Shown here piece after piece: positions 24,022 through 30,990 of a DNA stretch of 38,776 nt. This DNA comes from a virus. Made by a program: the position numbers and the translations under genes. The stretch is from positions 1-38,776 of the IMG/VR virus record IMGVR_UViG_3300049793_000046, one strand, 5' to 3'. Under the pieces are notes generated by a model. It had not been told where the DNA came from. It saw only the letters and a program-made list of their open reading frames with translations, and searched no databases. Position 1 is the stretch's first letter; each line of letters begins with the position of its first letter.

Positions 24022-24349
24022 TGCTGGTCCCGAATAATGCAGCGACCAGGTAATCGCGATTACAACCCGCATCAGCAACAGTTTTTGGTTCAGGCGGCCT
24101 GACGATTCGCCCCTCTTCGGTGATCCGATACAAATTTATTGAAAAACATCCATTTACTGGCTGTTTTTCATGGGAAATGTGCCCGTTATTTTTCATCTTC
24201 CCCAAATAGTGCCTTAACGTATTTGTGTTGATCCCCGTTAAATATTCAATCTGGCCAGTGGTTAGACCACTTCCGCAAAGAAGAACGCGGATTTTCTCAA
24301 TGTTGGTCCTCTTTACATCGCCTCGGCGAATGTCCATTGGATTTCTCAT
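24008..24349 (-). CDS. Winged-helix/HTH DNA-binding protein, 113 aa
   Basis: A helix-turn-helix is visible at about residues 17-55 (IEKIRVLLCGSGLTTGQIEYLTG then NTLRHYLGKMKNNG), with a wing-like hairpin after it (CFSINLYRITEEGRI). This is the arrangement of small winged-helix regulators. It starts in a 4-base overlap with the next upstream gene, which has a similar fold, so the two are probably paralogous regulators. The DNA target is unknown. Confidence 0.65.
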   Translation of the reverse strand: MRNPMDIRRGDVKRTNIEKIRVLLCGSGLTTGQIEYLTGINTNTLRHYLGKMKNNGHISHEKQPVNGCFSINLYRITEEGRIVRPPEPKTVADAGCNRDYLVAALFGTSNVSA

Positions 24350-24738
24350 GCCGCCACCCCCAATGCCGAGAACCAGGTCGCCTTGGTTTTTGAGGACGCA
24401 GCCTTGTCGGCGTGATAGCGGGCCCGCTTGGCGGCGAGCTTGTCCTCTAGTTCGCCAGATTTCCTGATTTTCTTTTTATGGCGCGCCCATATCTGAGATT
24501 GCGTATAGGGCTGCAACTGGCAATAGGCATCAACGCCCGGGCCGGCCTGCCAAATCTGAATAAAAGCGCCGCCGCCGGGCGTCCTTTCCCAGCCAATAAC
24601 ATGAATCCTGTCGCCCTCATGTAGTCGCTTGATGACGTTGAATGCCGTCTTGGTCGGCATGCCGGTTATCTCGATGAGTCCGCGGCGTGTCGCCGGCATG
24701 TGCTCGAGCAGTTTTTCATCGGTATTTTTGCGACCCAT
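24346..24738 (-). CDS. Winged-helix/HTH DNA-binding protein, 130 aa
   Basis: Residues 5-48 form an HTH (LLEHMPATRRGLIEITGMPTKTAFNVIKRLHEGDRI), followed by a wing with VIGWERTPGGGAFIQIWQAGPG, a tail pattern seen in small phage HTH proteins. The C-terminal 50 residues are strongly basic and rich in Lys, Arg and Ala. A GGGAGG ribosome site precedes ATG 24738. Coupled to the 113-residue HTH gene, so the pair may be co-regulators of the early or late switch. Confidence 0.65.
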   Translation of the reverse strand: MGRKNTDEKLLEHMPATRRGLIEITGMPTKTAFNVIKRLHEGDRIHVIGWERTPGGGAFIQIWQAGPGVDAYCQLQPYTQSQIWARHKKKIRKSGELEDKLAAKRARYHADKAASSKTKATWFSALGVAA

Positions 24739-24781
24739 TTTATCCTCCCATTGTTATTTTCGGTGTTGAAATTATCTCCGA

Positions 24782-24859
24782 TTAAATTCCATCGCGCAAT
24801 ACTATTTTCTTAATCCAGTCGCTTTTCTCTGCCCATGTAATTACTAGACGCTCAATCAT
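24782..24859 (-). CDS. Possible micro-protein coupled to RusA, 25 aa
   Basis: ATG 24859 overlaps the end of the RusA gene, with AAGG just upstream but very close. The peptide MIERLVITWAEKSDWIKKIVLRDGI is amphipathic. Coupling and position make it plausible; the small size leaves it uncertain. Confidence 0.35.
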   Translation of the reverse strand: MIERLVITWAEKSDWIKKIVLRDGI

Positions 24860-25208
24860 CCTTGATCTCCGATATAACGACTGTCATCTTGCCTCCCTTA
24901 ACTACACCCCTACGAACCAAATGTAATGAGTCCACTTGAGAGTCATCCAAAAAGACACCAGCATGCGTGAGCGCATCGAGCGCGGCTTTTACCCGGTTAT
25001 CGATGTCGGCGCGCCGTTTGGTTGGCATGTGCACCGCAATGAATACCGACACTCGGCCCGTGATCATTGGCAGTTGTCGCTCCGCCACGATTTCGCACAC
25101 AGCCTGGCGGAATGCGACGCCCGCCGGCCTGATGAATTTGCGCCCGTTGCGCGCTACGCCGTACGCGTGGTTGATCGTCGGACTGATGGGCAGATCGAGT
25201 GTGATCAT
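24852..25208 (-). CDS. rusA: RusA-family Holliday junction resolvase
   Basis: 118 residues, close to E. coli RusA (120). The catalytic pattern is visible: RRADIDNRVKAALDALTHAGVFLDDSQVD gives D68, D70 and D89, with the same spacing as D70, D72 and D91 of RusA. The N-terminus LPISPTINHAYGVA matches the family. The dimer cleaves four-way junctions symmetrically and resolves recombination or replication intermediates before packaging. It starts in a 4-base overlap with the upstream 57-residue gene. Confidence 0.9.
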   Translation of the reverse strand: MITLDLPISPTINHAYGVARNGRKFIRPAGVAFRQAVCEIVAERQLPMITGRVSVFIAVHMPTKRRADIDNRVKAALDALTHAGVFLDDSQVDSLHLVRRGVVKGGKMTVVISEIKDD

Positions 25209-25378
25209 AAAAATCCTATTCGTCGTTTTTTTATCTCGACTTGGACGCCGGTTACTTCAAAAATAACCGCATGCAGGTCGTCGATAATATCCGTGTCCGT
25301 ATCGCTGCTCACGCCATGTGCGGCACCAACGCCCCACGGCATAGGCTCCCACAAATATCCATCGTCCAGAATAATCAT
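25205..25378 (-). CDS. Hypothetical protein, 57 aa
   Basis: Start taken at ATG 25378, where GCGGGG precedes and ATGA overlaps the upstream micro-protein stop. The peptide MIILDDGYLWEPMPWGV contains clustered Trp/Pro, an acidic centre (DTDTDIIDDL) and a basic end. No function is recognised. It is coupled at both ends, to a membrane micro-protein and to RusA. Confidence 0.6.
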   Translation of the reverse strand: MIILDDGYLWEPMPWGVGAAHGVSSDTDTDIIDDLHAVIFEVTGVQVEIKKRRIGFL

Positions 25379-25530
25379 AATTTCCCCGCCAGCCATGCGC
25401 CCAGCGCCAGCATGATCCCGATATCGCACACGATCAATGTAAAAATAGCAGACAATCTCGCCAAACTTTTGATCGTGATCGTGAGAATAATTTTAATTAT
25501 CGACTCAATAGTTGCGATTAAATATTTCAA
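25375..25530 (-). CDS. Membrane micro-protein with TTG start, 51 aa
   Basis: Start TTG 25530 overlaps the HNH stop (CTTTGA), with AGGGGG about 8 bases upstream. The peptide has two hydrophobic runs (residues 3-20, rich in Ile, and 29-48) joined by KSLARLS, so a two-helix hairpin is likely. Its stop overlaps the next start as ATGA. A non-ATG start is supported by the ribosome site and by tight coupling on both sides. Confidence 0.55.
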   Translation of the reverse strand: MKYLIATIESIIKIILTITIKSLARLSAIFTLIVCDIGIMLALGAWLAGKL

Positions 25531-26162
25531 AGTAATAGCCCCCTTGACTGCATAAATTCAATCGGATCTTTCGCGTGCTTCTGTAAATTACATGGCTGTC
25601 TCAATAGCTGAATGTTGTCATCCGTATTAGATCCGCCACGGGCTAACGGCATGATGTGGTCAAGATGATAGTTATTTCCTAGAGGTTTTTTGCAACATGC
25701 GCATTTTCCTTTTTGCAAACTGAAAAGTTTTTCAGCTAGGCCATTGGATAACTTTCCGCCTGAAGATCGCTTTCTTGCTCGATAGTTTTGCCAGTGAATA
25801 CGGACAACATCAGGATTAGCTATTTTCCACGCTGCGACATTTGCTTTTCGCTTATCTCGGTTTGCGGCATACCATGCCGCATGCCTTGCCTTCGCAGAAT
25901 CTTGATTTTTTATCCTCCATGCCGCAGATTTTGCTCTTCCAATCTCAGGATTAGATGCGTACCGATTCTTGTCCGCTTCCTTTATCTTTTCTGAATTAGC
26001 TTTTTTCCATGCCGCAGAACTTACTTTTACTTTATCCGGATTGGCTTTGCTCCACGCTATTGATCTTGTCTTTGCGCATGCCTTGCACCGCATGCCAGCA
26101 AATTCAGCAGAGCACTTGCGGCATATTTTTAATATCGAATTTTTTTCTACTAAAACAGACAT
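25527..26162 (-). CDS. HNH endonuclease with helical repeats, 211 aa
   Basis: An N-terminal zinc knuckle (CRKC and CKAC, residues 14-29) is followed by about six tandem 15-residue repeats (residues 35-123) of the form AAWKxANxDK, a likely DNA-binding array. The HNH domain lies at 150-200: CACC, LDHIMPL with His167/Asp169/His170, and DDNIQLL with CNLQKH. Such free-standing HNH enzymes act as homing endonucleases. It has GGGGGT before ATG 26162. Repeats plus HNH suggest recent mobility into this operon. Confidence 0.8.
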   Translation of the reverse strand: MSVLVEKNSILKICRKCSAEFAGMRCKACAKTRSIAWSKANPDKVKVSSAAWKKANSEKIKEADKNRYASNPEIGRAKSAAWRIKNQDSAKARHAAWYAANRDKRKANVAAWKIANPDVVRIHWQNYRARKRSSGGKLSNGLAEKLFSLQKGKCACCKKPLGNNYHLDHIMPLARGGSNTDDNIQLLRQPCNLQKHAKDPIEFMQSRGLLL

Positions 26163-26250
26163 TTGATACCCCCAAATGGTAATTGAATGGTGTCGGTAAT
26201 CATCCTATTTGGGAGAATGAAAGGCCTTCGAATGCCCTGTCCCGACAGAG

Positions 26251-26325
26251 TTATTTTATCATCCGCATGATGATCATCGCAAGGATGCCAGCGATGGTAG
26301 CGATTGTTGCGAGTGCGTATTTCAT
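26251..26325 (-). CDS. Membrane micro-protein, 24 aa
   Basis: ATG 26325 overlaps the preceding stop (ATGA) and GGGG lies upstream. The peptide MKYALATIATIAGILAMIIMRMIK is one transmembrane helix with a Lys at each end. It resembles other one-helix phage micro-proteins in this genome. Function unknown. The 88 bases downstream, up to the HNH start, hold no other gene. Confidence 0.5.
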   Translation of the reverse strand: MKYALATIATIAGILAMIIMRMIK

Positions 26326-26525
26326 TTCATCCCCAATTCTGATTTCAAAAAAGCATTCTCGGCGCGTAACGCTGCCGCCTCACCTTGCGCGACCAACATT
26401 CGTCCCTTGGCCGTCCGACGATCTGCGCGGCTCATTGCCGGGCAAACCGCGTCATACGCGGCCTGTTTTTCGGATCGAAGATTGATTTCTTGAATTTCCA
26501 TTTCGCTATATTGCTGCATTCTCAT
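26322..26525 (-). CDS. Hypothetical helical protein, 67 aa
   Basis: Start ATG 26525 with GGGAG about 8 bases upstream. The peptide is helical with a coiled-coil ending (AAALRAENAFLKSELGMK) and a basic middle. It lies between a Cys-rich protein and a membrane micro-protein. Could be a small DNA- or protein-binding adaptor; no specific evidence. Confidence 0.6.
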   Translation of the reverse strand: MRMQQYSEMEIQEINLRSEKQAAYDAVCPAMSRADRRTAKGRMLVAQGEAAALRAENAFLKSELGMK

Positions 26526-26577
26526 TGAATCACTCCCTATCGCGTTATTTAAGGCCTGGCCATAGCATCCTAGCCGG

Positions 26578-26796
26578 TTATGGTCGTTCGTCGCTCACAG
26601 GCCGCATTCCGGCCGCCGAATAGGCTTTGCGAACTGCCTGCAACTGCTCCGTGCCGGCCACGATACCGATAACAGGGGCATTCAGGCGCAATCCCTCGGC
26701 GGTCAGCGGCGCAAGCCATCGCAGGCAGCACGCCACGCATTCCAGCGTCACTGTGCCGTGGCGTGCGCCGCAGGGGCATGGTTTAGGCTTTGTCAT
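26578..26796 (-). CDS. Cys-rich small zinc-binding protein, 72 aa
   Basis: Start ATG 26796 overlaps the previous gene by 14 bases. The N-terminus MTKPKPCPCGARHGTVTLECVACCLRWL has CPC, a His and CVACC, a likely single zinc-ribbon or knuckle. The second half is Ala/Gly-rich with QAVRKAYSAAGM. Small zinc-ribbon proteins like this are common in phage replication operons and often have regulatory roles, but the target is unknown. Confidence 0.65.
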   Translation of the reverse strand: MTKPKPCPCGARHGTVTLECVACCLRWLAPLTAEGLRLNAPVIGIVAGTEQLQAVRKAYSAAGMRPVSDERP

Positions 26797-26959
26797 CCAT
26801 CGCTTCTTTTGCGAATGCGACTTGCACTGGCATCAGATCACGGTCACCCAATTTCTCGTGCTCCAATATTCGCTTGGCCCACGCCAGATGATCGACCACG
26901 CCATTTGAAAAAAATCGCGGATATTTGCTATGCGCACGTTCGCGTGCGTTGTCACTCAT
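26783..26959 (-). CDS. Hypothetical protein, 58 aa
   Basis: ATG 26959 overlaps the helicase-loader stop (ATGA). The peptide MSDNARERAHSKYPRFFSNG... is helical with mixed charge and ends in EAMDDKA. Translational coupling to the loader supports expression. No function is recognised. Confidence 0.6.
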   Translation of the reverse strand: MSDNARERAHSKYPRFFSNGVVDHLAWAKRILEHEKLGDRDLMPVQVAFAKEAMDDKA

Positions 26960-27612
26960 GCTGAAACCCTTAGCGTGCTCATCAGCATTTTCAATTGTTC
27001 GCGGCCTTTTGATGTCGGCGGCGCGAGCAAGGGATTCATTTTGGTGCCAAGCATGCGTATAAGCCCTTCAGCGGCGTCGGGCGGCAGCAATGCTATGGCG
27101 CTCTCAAGCGGTATCCGTTTCAGTCTCACGGCGTCGGCTAGGGCTGTCTGGCGGCTGTTTTTATCCTCGCCGAACGACATAGACCATTTAATCGGGCATT
27201 TCTGGTCGCGGGCTTCCGTCACCAGCTTGGCGTAGACTTCCTTGAACGCCATCCGCGCCGCGATGCGGTCGCCGTCCTGGATCAGCGGCAAGGCCGCGCC
27301 CCACGCCTGCGCCATTTCATCGGTCCATGATGCGCTTTGATTTTCATCGGTTGGCAGCATTGCCCATGCCTCTTCCGGCCCTGGTCGTCCGTCCAGCATC
27401 TTGCAGCGTTTCGCAATACCGGCCGGCACCGGTGCAAATTCGCCGTGCTCGTCGCAGTACGCGGCAAACGCCATGCCGATGACTTGCAGCGGGTACGGCG
27501 TCAGCACATCGACCCACGCGCCAATGATGCCGGCGTCTGGCAGCGGCTTGCCGTATGCGCCCATGGTCTTGGTCAGCATTTGCAGAAACTGTTTTTTATC
27601 ATTCGCGTCCAT
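26956..27612 (-). CDS. Putative phage replication / helicase-loader protein, 218 aa
   Basis: Start ATG 27612 chosen, with GGAG 5 bases upstream and TAATG overlap with the initiator stop; a GTG at 27618 is the alternative. The N-terminus carries a pattern found in phage replication loaders: LTPYPLQVIGMAFAAYCDEHGEFAPVPAGIAKRC (a Trp/Tyr-rich helix then FxPxPxxI). The remainder is helical. The order (initiator then loader) is that of lambda O-P-type modules. The role is to bring the host DnaB helicase to the phage origin. Confidence 0.65.
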   Translation of the reverse strand: MDANDKKQFLQMLTKTMGAYGKPLPDAGIIGAWVDVLTPYPLQVIGMAFAAYCDEHGEFAPVPAGIAKRCKMLDGRPGPEEAWAMLPTDENQSASWTDEMAQAWGAALPLIQDGDRIAARMAFKEVYAKLVTEARDQKCPIKWSMSFGEDKNSRQTALADAVRLKRIPLESAIALLPPDAAEGLIRMLGTKMNPLLAPPTSKGREQLKMLMSTLRVSA

Positions 27613-28484
27613 TAGCACTCCATTTCGATCGTGTTTTCGTCATCGTGTCGCACATCTGCCATCACCTCGGCAATGATTCGGGCATTGCGTTGCTCAAGCG
27701 TTTCGGTTGCCGATATTGCCTGTCCAGTATCCAGTTGGATAAACCGGTCAATTTTCTCGGCATTGCGCAAAATTAGCCCCAGCCCGTTGTATTTCGTTTT
27801 CTGTTCGTTCTGGCCCATGTTGTACGGAGATTTGGAGCATCCACGAATGGCCTTGCAGATGTCGGCCGGCGTGTACAGCTTGAGCGCCTTCTCGATCAGC
27901 TTGATGCGGTTTTTGTCCAGCACAGATTTTTTGGAGTCCATGACTTTTTGCCAGTAGCCAAAAACCTCCGCAATCACGTCGAGCGGCTTTTGCTCGACAA
28001 TGGTTTTTTTCGGCAATCCGGAATCAGCAATCAAGGAATCAGGATGAGGGATGAGGGATGAGGGAATCAGGATGAGGGAATCAGCCGGAGTAGTTCCGTT
28101 TTTATCGCGATTAATACGGAAGTCAGTCAAATCCTTGATTTCATTGTCTTTTTCTGTGATGTCTGGAATGTCGCTACCTGAATCGCGCTCGTTCTTGTGT
28201 GGGTTCTGATGGCGGTCGAAATTGATCACTTTTATGTAGCGCTGACCTTGCACGGAATAAATCGAGATAAATCCAGATAAATCTAGATTGCTCGCGAGTT
28301 GCTCGATATCGCAATCATCGTATGGCAGCAACTGCGCCTTGATGCGCTTCGGCCTGTACTCGATGCAGCCTTTGAAATCGGCAATCGTCCACATGCCAAT
28401 AAACAGAAGCCGCGCAATCGGATCCAGATCGCCCAAGTCATCATTCTGGAAAAATCCCGGCTTGATATTGCGCGCCCTAGCCAT
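27612..28484 (-). CDS. Putative phage replication initiator, 290 aa
   Basis: Start ATG 28484 (GGGGAG upstream; overlaps the ASCH stop by 8 bases). The N-terminal half has the block MARARNIKPGFFQNDDLGDLDPIARLLFIGMWTIADFKG, common to phage initiator-like proteins with a winged-helix fold, then IKVINFDRHQNPHKNE. The C-terminal part (residues 170-260) is a DnaD-like helical domain (IEKALKLYTPADICKAIRGC). The linker about 120-165 is Ser/Ile/Pro-rich; direct repeats in its DNA at 28035..28082 could be origin iterons, as O-type initiators bind inside their own gene. Confidence 0.75.
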   Translation of the reverse strand: MARARNIKPGFFQNDDLGDLDPIARLLFIGMWTIADFKGCIEYRPKRIKAQLLPYDDCDIEQLASNLDLSGFISIYSVQGQRYIKVINFDRHQNPHKNERDSGSDIPDITEKDNEIKDLTDFRINRDKNGTTPADSLILIPSSLIPHPDSLIADSGLPKKTIVEQKPLDVIAEVFGYWQKVMDSKKSVLDKNRIKLIEKALKLYTPADICKAIRGCSKSPYNMGQNEQKTKYNGLGLILRNAEKIDRFIQLDTGQAISATETLEQRNARIIAEVMADVRHDDENTIEMEC

Positions 28485-29226
28485 TTGAATCCACTCCCCG
28501 AAATTCAATTACCCATACCCACGGATTCGCGGCCCATGATCCGGCGCCGTTGATCCGCTCCCACAGGGCGGCATAGTCGTCTTCTGCAGACTCAAGGCCC
28601 TCATCTTTTTCGAGGCCGTCGTAGAAGTAGCGGCCGGCCCACTCTTCAACGTGCGATCCGCCCTCATAGCGCGTATCGACGATGAGGTGGCGGCAGTCGA
28701 TCCCCTCTGCCAGCGCATCCGCCTCGCTGATGTCCTGCAAGCGCTCGACGCGCACCGAGACGATTTCGAGCGTGATGCGACTGGCCCATCGCGGCATGTG
28801 GATCGACGGCTTCCAGCGGCATACAAGGTTGTCGTCTGCATCCATATATTCCGGTGTCTCGCCGCCATCCGCTTTGTAATGGCAGTATTCAGGTGTATGC
28901 GAGTCGGGCGGCTCAATTTCGCCAAACCACATTGGACCGTTAAATGTCTCGCGCACCCATAGCCGGTCGCCGGGCTGCCCATATGTGCACTCGGACTCCC
29001 ACCCCTCAACATCCGATGTCGTGTATAGGAATTTCTTGCTCCCGCCATCCATCAACATTGCGCTGGGCGGCAGGTAATCGTTATGGCAGAGGAAGTCATT
29101 GCCATCCCATTTAAAGCCGTTCGGATAGGGTTGGTTCTTGCAAATGCGGCGCGTCTGCGTCTTGCTGCCGTCGAGCAGAGCGCGCACCATCGGACCTCTA
29201 AACAAAATAGGACGTTCTTTTTTCAT
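28477..29226 (-). CDS. ASCH-domain phage protein, 249 aa
   Basis: The usual phage ASCH family pattern is seen: KERPILFRGPMVRALLDGSKTQTRR at the N-terminus, YGQPGDRLWVRETF, SIHMPRWASRITLEIVSVRVERLQDISEADALAEGI and the end NPWVWVIEF. ASCH domains have a PUA-like fold and are thought to bind RNA or modified nucleotides. The protein is the first gene after the structured leader at 29241..29318, so it may be controlled by it. It is coupled to the initiator gene by an 8-base overlap. Confidence 0.8.
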   Translation of the reverse strand: MKKERPILFRGPMVRALLDGSKTQTRRICKNQPYPNGFKWDGNDFLCHNDYLPPSAMLMDGGSKKFLYTTSDVEGWESECTYGQPGDRLWVRETFNGPMWFGEIEPPDSHTPEYCHYKADGGETPEYMDADDNLVCRWKPSIHMPRWASRITLEIVSVRVERLQDISEADALAEGIDCRHLIVDTRYEGGSHVEEWAGRYFYDGLEKDEGLESAEDDYAALWERINGAGSWAANPWVWVIEFRGVDSNG

Positions 29227-29240
29227 ATTGTTTTACCCAT

Positions 29241-29318
29241 AAAAAAAGGCTTCACCTGGGGCATCTCTTGCGAGATGTTGAACGCTCAGCTTAATACTGA
29301 GTCCCCATGTGAAGCCTT
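29241..29318 (-). ncRNA. Three-way-junction RNA with U-tract (leader/attenuator or sRNA)
   Basis: Leftward RNA: AAGGCTTCAC pairs with GTGAAGCCTT (10 bp), one mismatch, then a further 5 bp (GGGG core) close a junction. Inside are a hairpin CATCTC-GCAA-GAGATG with a GNRA loop, and a hairpin CTCAG/CTGAG with a 7-base loop. Seven T follow the closing stem, as in an intrinsic terminator. It sits between the promoter 29378..29405 and the ASCH/replication genes. It could be a stand-alone small RNA or an attenuator that gates the replication operon. Confidence 0.7.
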
Positions 29319-29377
29319 ACTAAGATAATTGCCGTTCAAAGCAGATACTATTCTATCATGCAATACAGCAATTTTAC

Positions 29378-29405
29378 TTTATACCAGAGAAATATTTATT
29401 TTCAA
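29378..29405 (-). promoter_or_regulatory. Leftward promoter before the structured leader
   Basis: TTGAAA (29400..29405, 5 of 6) and TATAAA (29378..29383, 5 of 6) with a 16-base spacer and a TG one base before the -10 (extended). Transcription would start near 29371 and run through the three-way junction into the ASCH and replication genes. The inverted repeat AATTGC/GCAATT (29327..29332, 29368..29373) lies at the 5' end. Confidence 0.65.
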
Positions 29406-29419
29406 ACACTAACCATAAA

Positions 29420-29755
29420 TCAACACTTGCAACCGGAAGTTGTGGTAGTTAAAGCCACGCCAAATAGTTTCAGCACGTAACCCTCAAGCGCCCAAACTTT
29501 TTGCTTGGCGTTGTCGAAGGCGATCTTGCGGCCCAGCTCTGCATTGAAATTGGCGGGACTTGCGCAGGCGCTTTCTCCGGTCACAGTGAATCCGCTCGGC
29601 AGCTCGATACAACACACGGTCAGGCAGGTATTGCCAAATACGTGGTATTGCGCCGCTTCTGGCAGTCCGCACAGTTCGTTGATTCGTTCTGGCGTCACGC
29701 GCGGTGCAGTCAATCCCTTGGCTTGAATCTCTTGTTCGATTGCTTGGTCATTCAT
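29420..29755 (-). CDS. Phage Gp49/Gp66-family protein, 111 aa
   Basis: Start ATG 29755 in an ATGA overlap with the Tad2-like stop. The family signature is plain: MNDQAIEQEIQAKGLTAPRVTPERINEL, then VFGNTCLTVCCIELPSGFTVTGESACASPANF, and LGRKIAFDNAKQKVWALEGY. The C-terminus ends SGCKC. The function of this family is not established; it is very common in phages of proteobacteria. It is the last gene before the promoter and structured RNA of the replication operon. Confidence 0.85.
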   Translation of the reverse strand: MNDQAIEQEIQAKGLTAPRVTPERINELCGLPEAAQYHVFGNTCLTVCCIELPSGFTVTGESACASPANFNAELGRKIAFDNAKQKVWALEGYVLKLFGVALTTTTSGCKC

Positions 29756-30240
29756 GCGGTCATACTCCAATCATCAGACAGGCAGTCATTCACACTCGGA
29801 ACCCATGTGCTTACAGTTCCATCCACATTCTTGATTGCCATATATGCGTTATACGGAACCATTGCGCCATCACCAAAATGGCTTTTAGCAGCGTCAGTCT
29901 GAACCAGATATTCATTTGCAGGCACCAGATAGACAAACATGCCTTTACCGTTCCATCCGGAACGCGCAATGCTAAATCCTTTCTTCATCGCTTCAATTGC
30001 TAGGCCAAATGGCAAGCCAGACGTTTCACGATAGGCTAATTCGGCTTGTTCTTTTGGCGACCACGAAACGTATCCAGCATATTGCACAGTGTTCGGTTTC
30101 CCGCCATCCGTGTATTCAACCAAGTAGCCGGCATCTTCGCCATTCTCGTCCGTTGGTAATTGCCATCCACGGAAAATATTGTATTCAACCCGCGTCATCG
30201 GCCGCATGTTGACAATTTTTGTCCCGATATATTTCAGCAT
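29752..30240 (-). CDS. DUF2829 protein, Tad2-like anti-Thoeris candidate, 162 aa
   Basis: The C-terminal half (about residues 78-160) matches DUF2829/Tad2: FGLAIEAMKKGFSIARSGWNGKGMFVYLVP, then YNAYMAIKNVDGTVSTWVPSVNDCLSDDWSM. Tad2 proteins are known to sequester the gcADPR signals of Thoeris defence. An N-terminal about 75-residue module (YIGTKIVNMRPMTRVEYN...GYLVEYTDGG...YVSWSPKEQ) is frequently joined to phage proteins of this kind. Located in the early leftward region, as expected for a counter-defence gene. Activity here is inferred from the family only. Confidence 0.82.
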   Translation of the reverse strand: MLKYIGTKIVNMRPMTRVEYNIFRGWQLPTDENGEDAGYLVEYTDGGKPNTVQYAGYVSWSPKEQAELAYRETSGLPFGLAIEAMKKGFSIARSGWNGKGMFVYLVPANEYLVQTDAAKSHFGDGAMVPYNAYMAIKNVDGTVSTWVPSVNDCLSDDWSMTA

Positions 30241-30258
30241 TTCATTTCCTCATTAAAT

Positions 30259-30276
30259 CCGCGCAGAGTGGCGCGG
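30259..30276 (-). other. GC-rich hairpin upstream of the Tad2-like gene
   Basis: CCGCGC and GCGCGG form a 6-bp stem over a 6-base loop in the leftward RNA, 19 bases before the Tad2-like ATG at 30240. It lacks a T-run (followed by ATTTAA), so it is not a proper terminator; a translational or stability role is possible. Confidence 0.3.
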
Positions 30277-30289
30277 CGACACATTAATC

Positions 30290-30457
30290 CTACGACAATG
30301 CCTCGTAAATACGCCGCTGAGCATTGCCATCCGTCATGCTATGCAGCGCGGACATCGCATCATCTCGGGATAGGTACACACGGCCAATTGCGCGCCAGCC
30401 CCCAGGTAATGCAAACTCCTGTACCACCCAGCCGATTCCATTCGTGGTGCGGCTCAT
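30290..30457 (-). CDS. Hypothetical protein, 55 aa
   Basis: ATG 30457 overlaps the HTH stop (TCATGA). The peptide MSRTTNGIGWVVQEFALPGGWRAIGRVYL... contains Trp- and Gly-rich beta segments and ends with a helical RRIYEALS. Strong translational coupling. It precedes the Tad2-like gene by 49 bases. Function unknown. Confidence 0.6.
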   Translation of the reverse strand: MSRTTNGIGWVVQEFALPGGWRAIGRVYLSRDDAMSALHSMTDGNAQRRIYEALS

Positions 30458-30681
30458 GATGCGATCAATTCGCGGATTTTATCAATCGAATATCGCGTTT
30501 CATCAAACACGATCAAGATCATGTCGGCTGTGACCGGCAATTTCCCGTGTCGTATTTTGCTGATCTGCGGCGGCTTAATGTCAAGAAAGCGCGCTAATGC
30601 AGCGTCATTCTTTAAGCCATAGCCGGTGATGATGTGATCAAACAACTTGCCGCTGGCGTCAATGGTATTTTCTTTGCTCAT
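30454..30681 (-). CDS. HTH (Cro/XRE-like) regulator, 75 aa
   Basis: AGGAAC lies before ATG 30681. Residues 20-55 form a helix-turn-helix: YGLKNDAALARFLDIKPPQISKIRHGKLPVTADMILIV, with the ISKIRHG recognition-helix pattern of small phage XRE regulators. It would bind as a dimer to an operator. It is likely a Cro-like repressor of the early region but has no partner CI visible. It is coupled to the 55-residue gene after it. Confidence 0.75.
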   Translation of the reverse strand: MSKENTIDASGKLFDHIITGYGLKNDAALARFLDIKPPQISKIRHGKLPVTADMILIVFDETRYSIDKIRELIAS

Positions 30682-30744
30682 ATTGTTCCTGTGTAATTAA
30701 AAATGCCACATCTCTGCGGCTTGTTGATATGATGCAGCCTAGCC

Positions 30745-30990
30745 CTAGCCGTCGCCGGAGCCGTCGCCGTAGCCGGAGCCGGAGCCGTCGCCGGAGCCGT
30801 CGCCGTAGCCGGAGCCGGAGCCGTCGCCGGAGCCGTCGCCGTAGCCGGAGCCGTCGCCGTAGCCGTCGCCGTAGCCGTAGCCGGAGCCGGAGCCGTCGCC
30901 GTAGCCGTCGCCGGAGCCGTAGCCGGAGCCGTAGCCGGAGCCGTCGCCGTAGCCGTAGCCGTCGCCGGAGCCGGAGCCGGAGCCGTACCT
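30745..30990. repeat. Hexanucleotide repeat tract (GGCTCC / GGCGAC / GGCTAC units)
   Basis: About 240 bases composed of three related 6-base units, with higher-order copies (a block of about 36 bases recurs nearly exactly at least three times). It is in phase with the Gly-Ser/Asp/Tyr protein. Slipped-strand mispairing is expected to change its length without breaking the frame. GC content is far above that of the flanks. Confidence 0.9.

Noticed and set aside
30259-30276. GC hairpin as a terminator before the Tad2-like gene
   Set aside because: No U-tract follows the stem.
30745-30990. Could the repeat tract be a CRISPR array?
   Set aside because: Units are 6 bases and in frame with a protein; there are no unique spacers.
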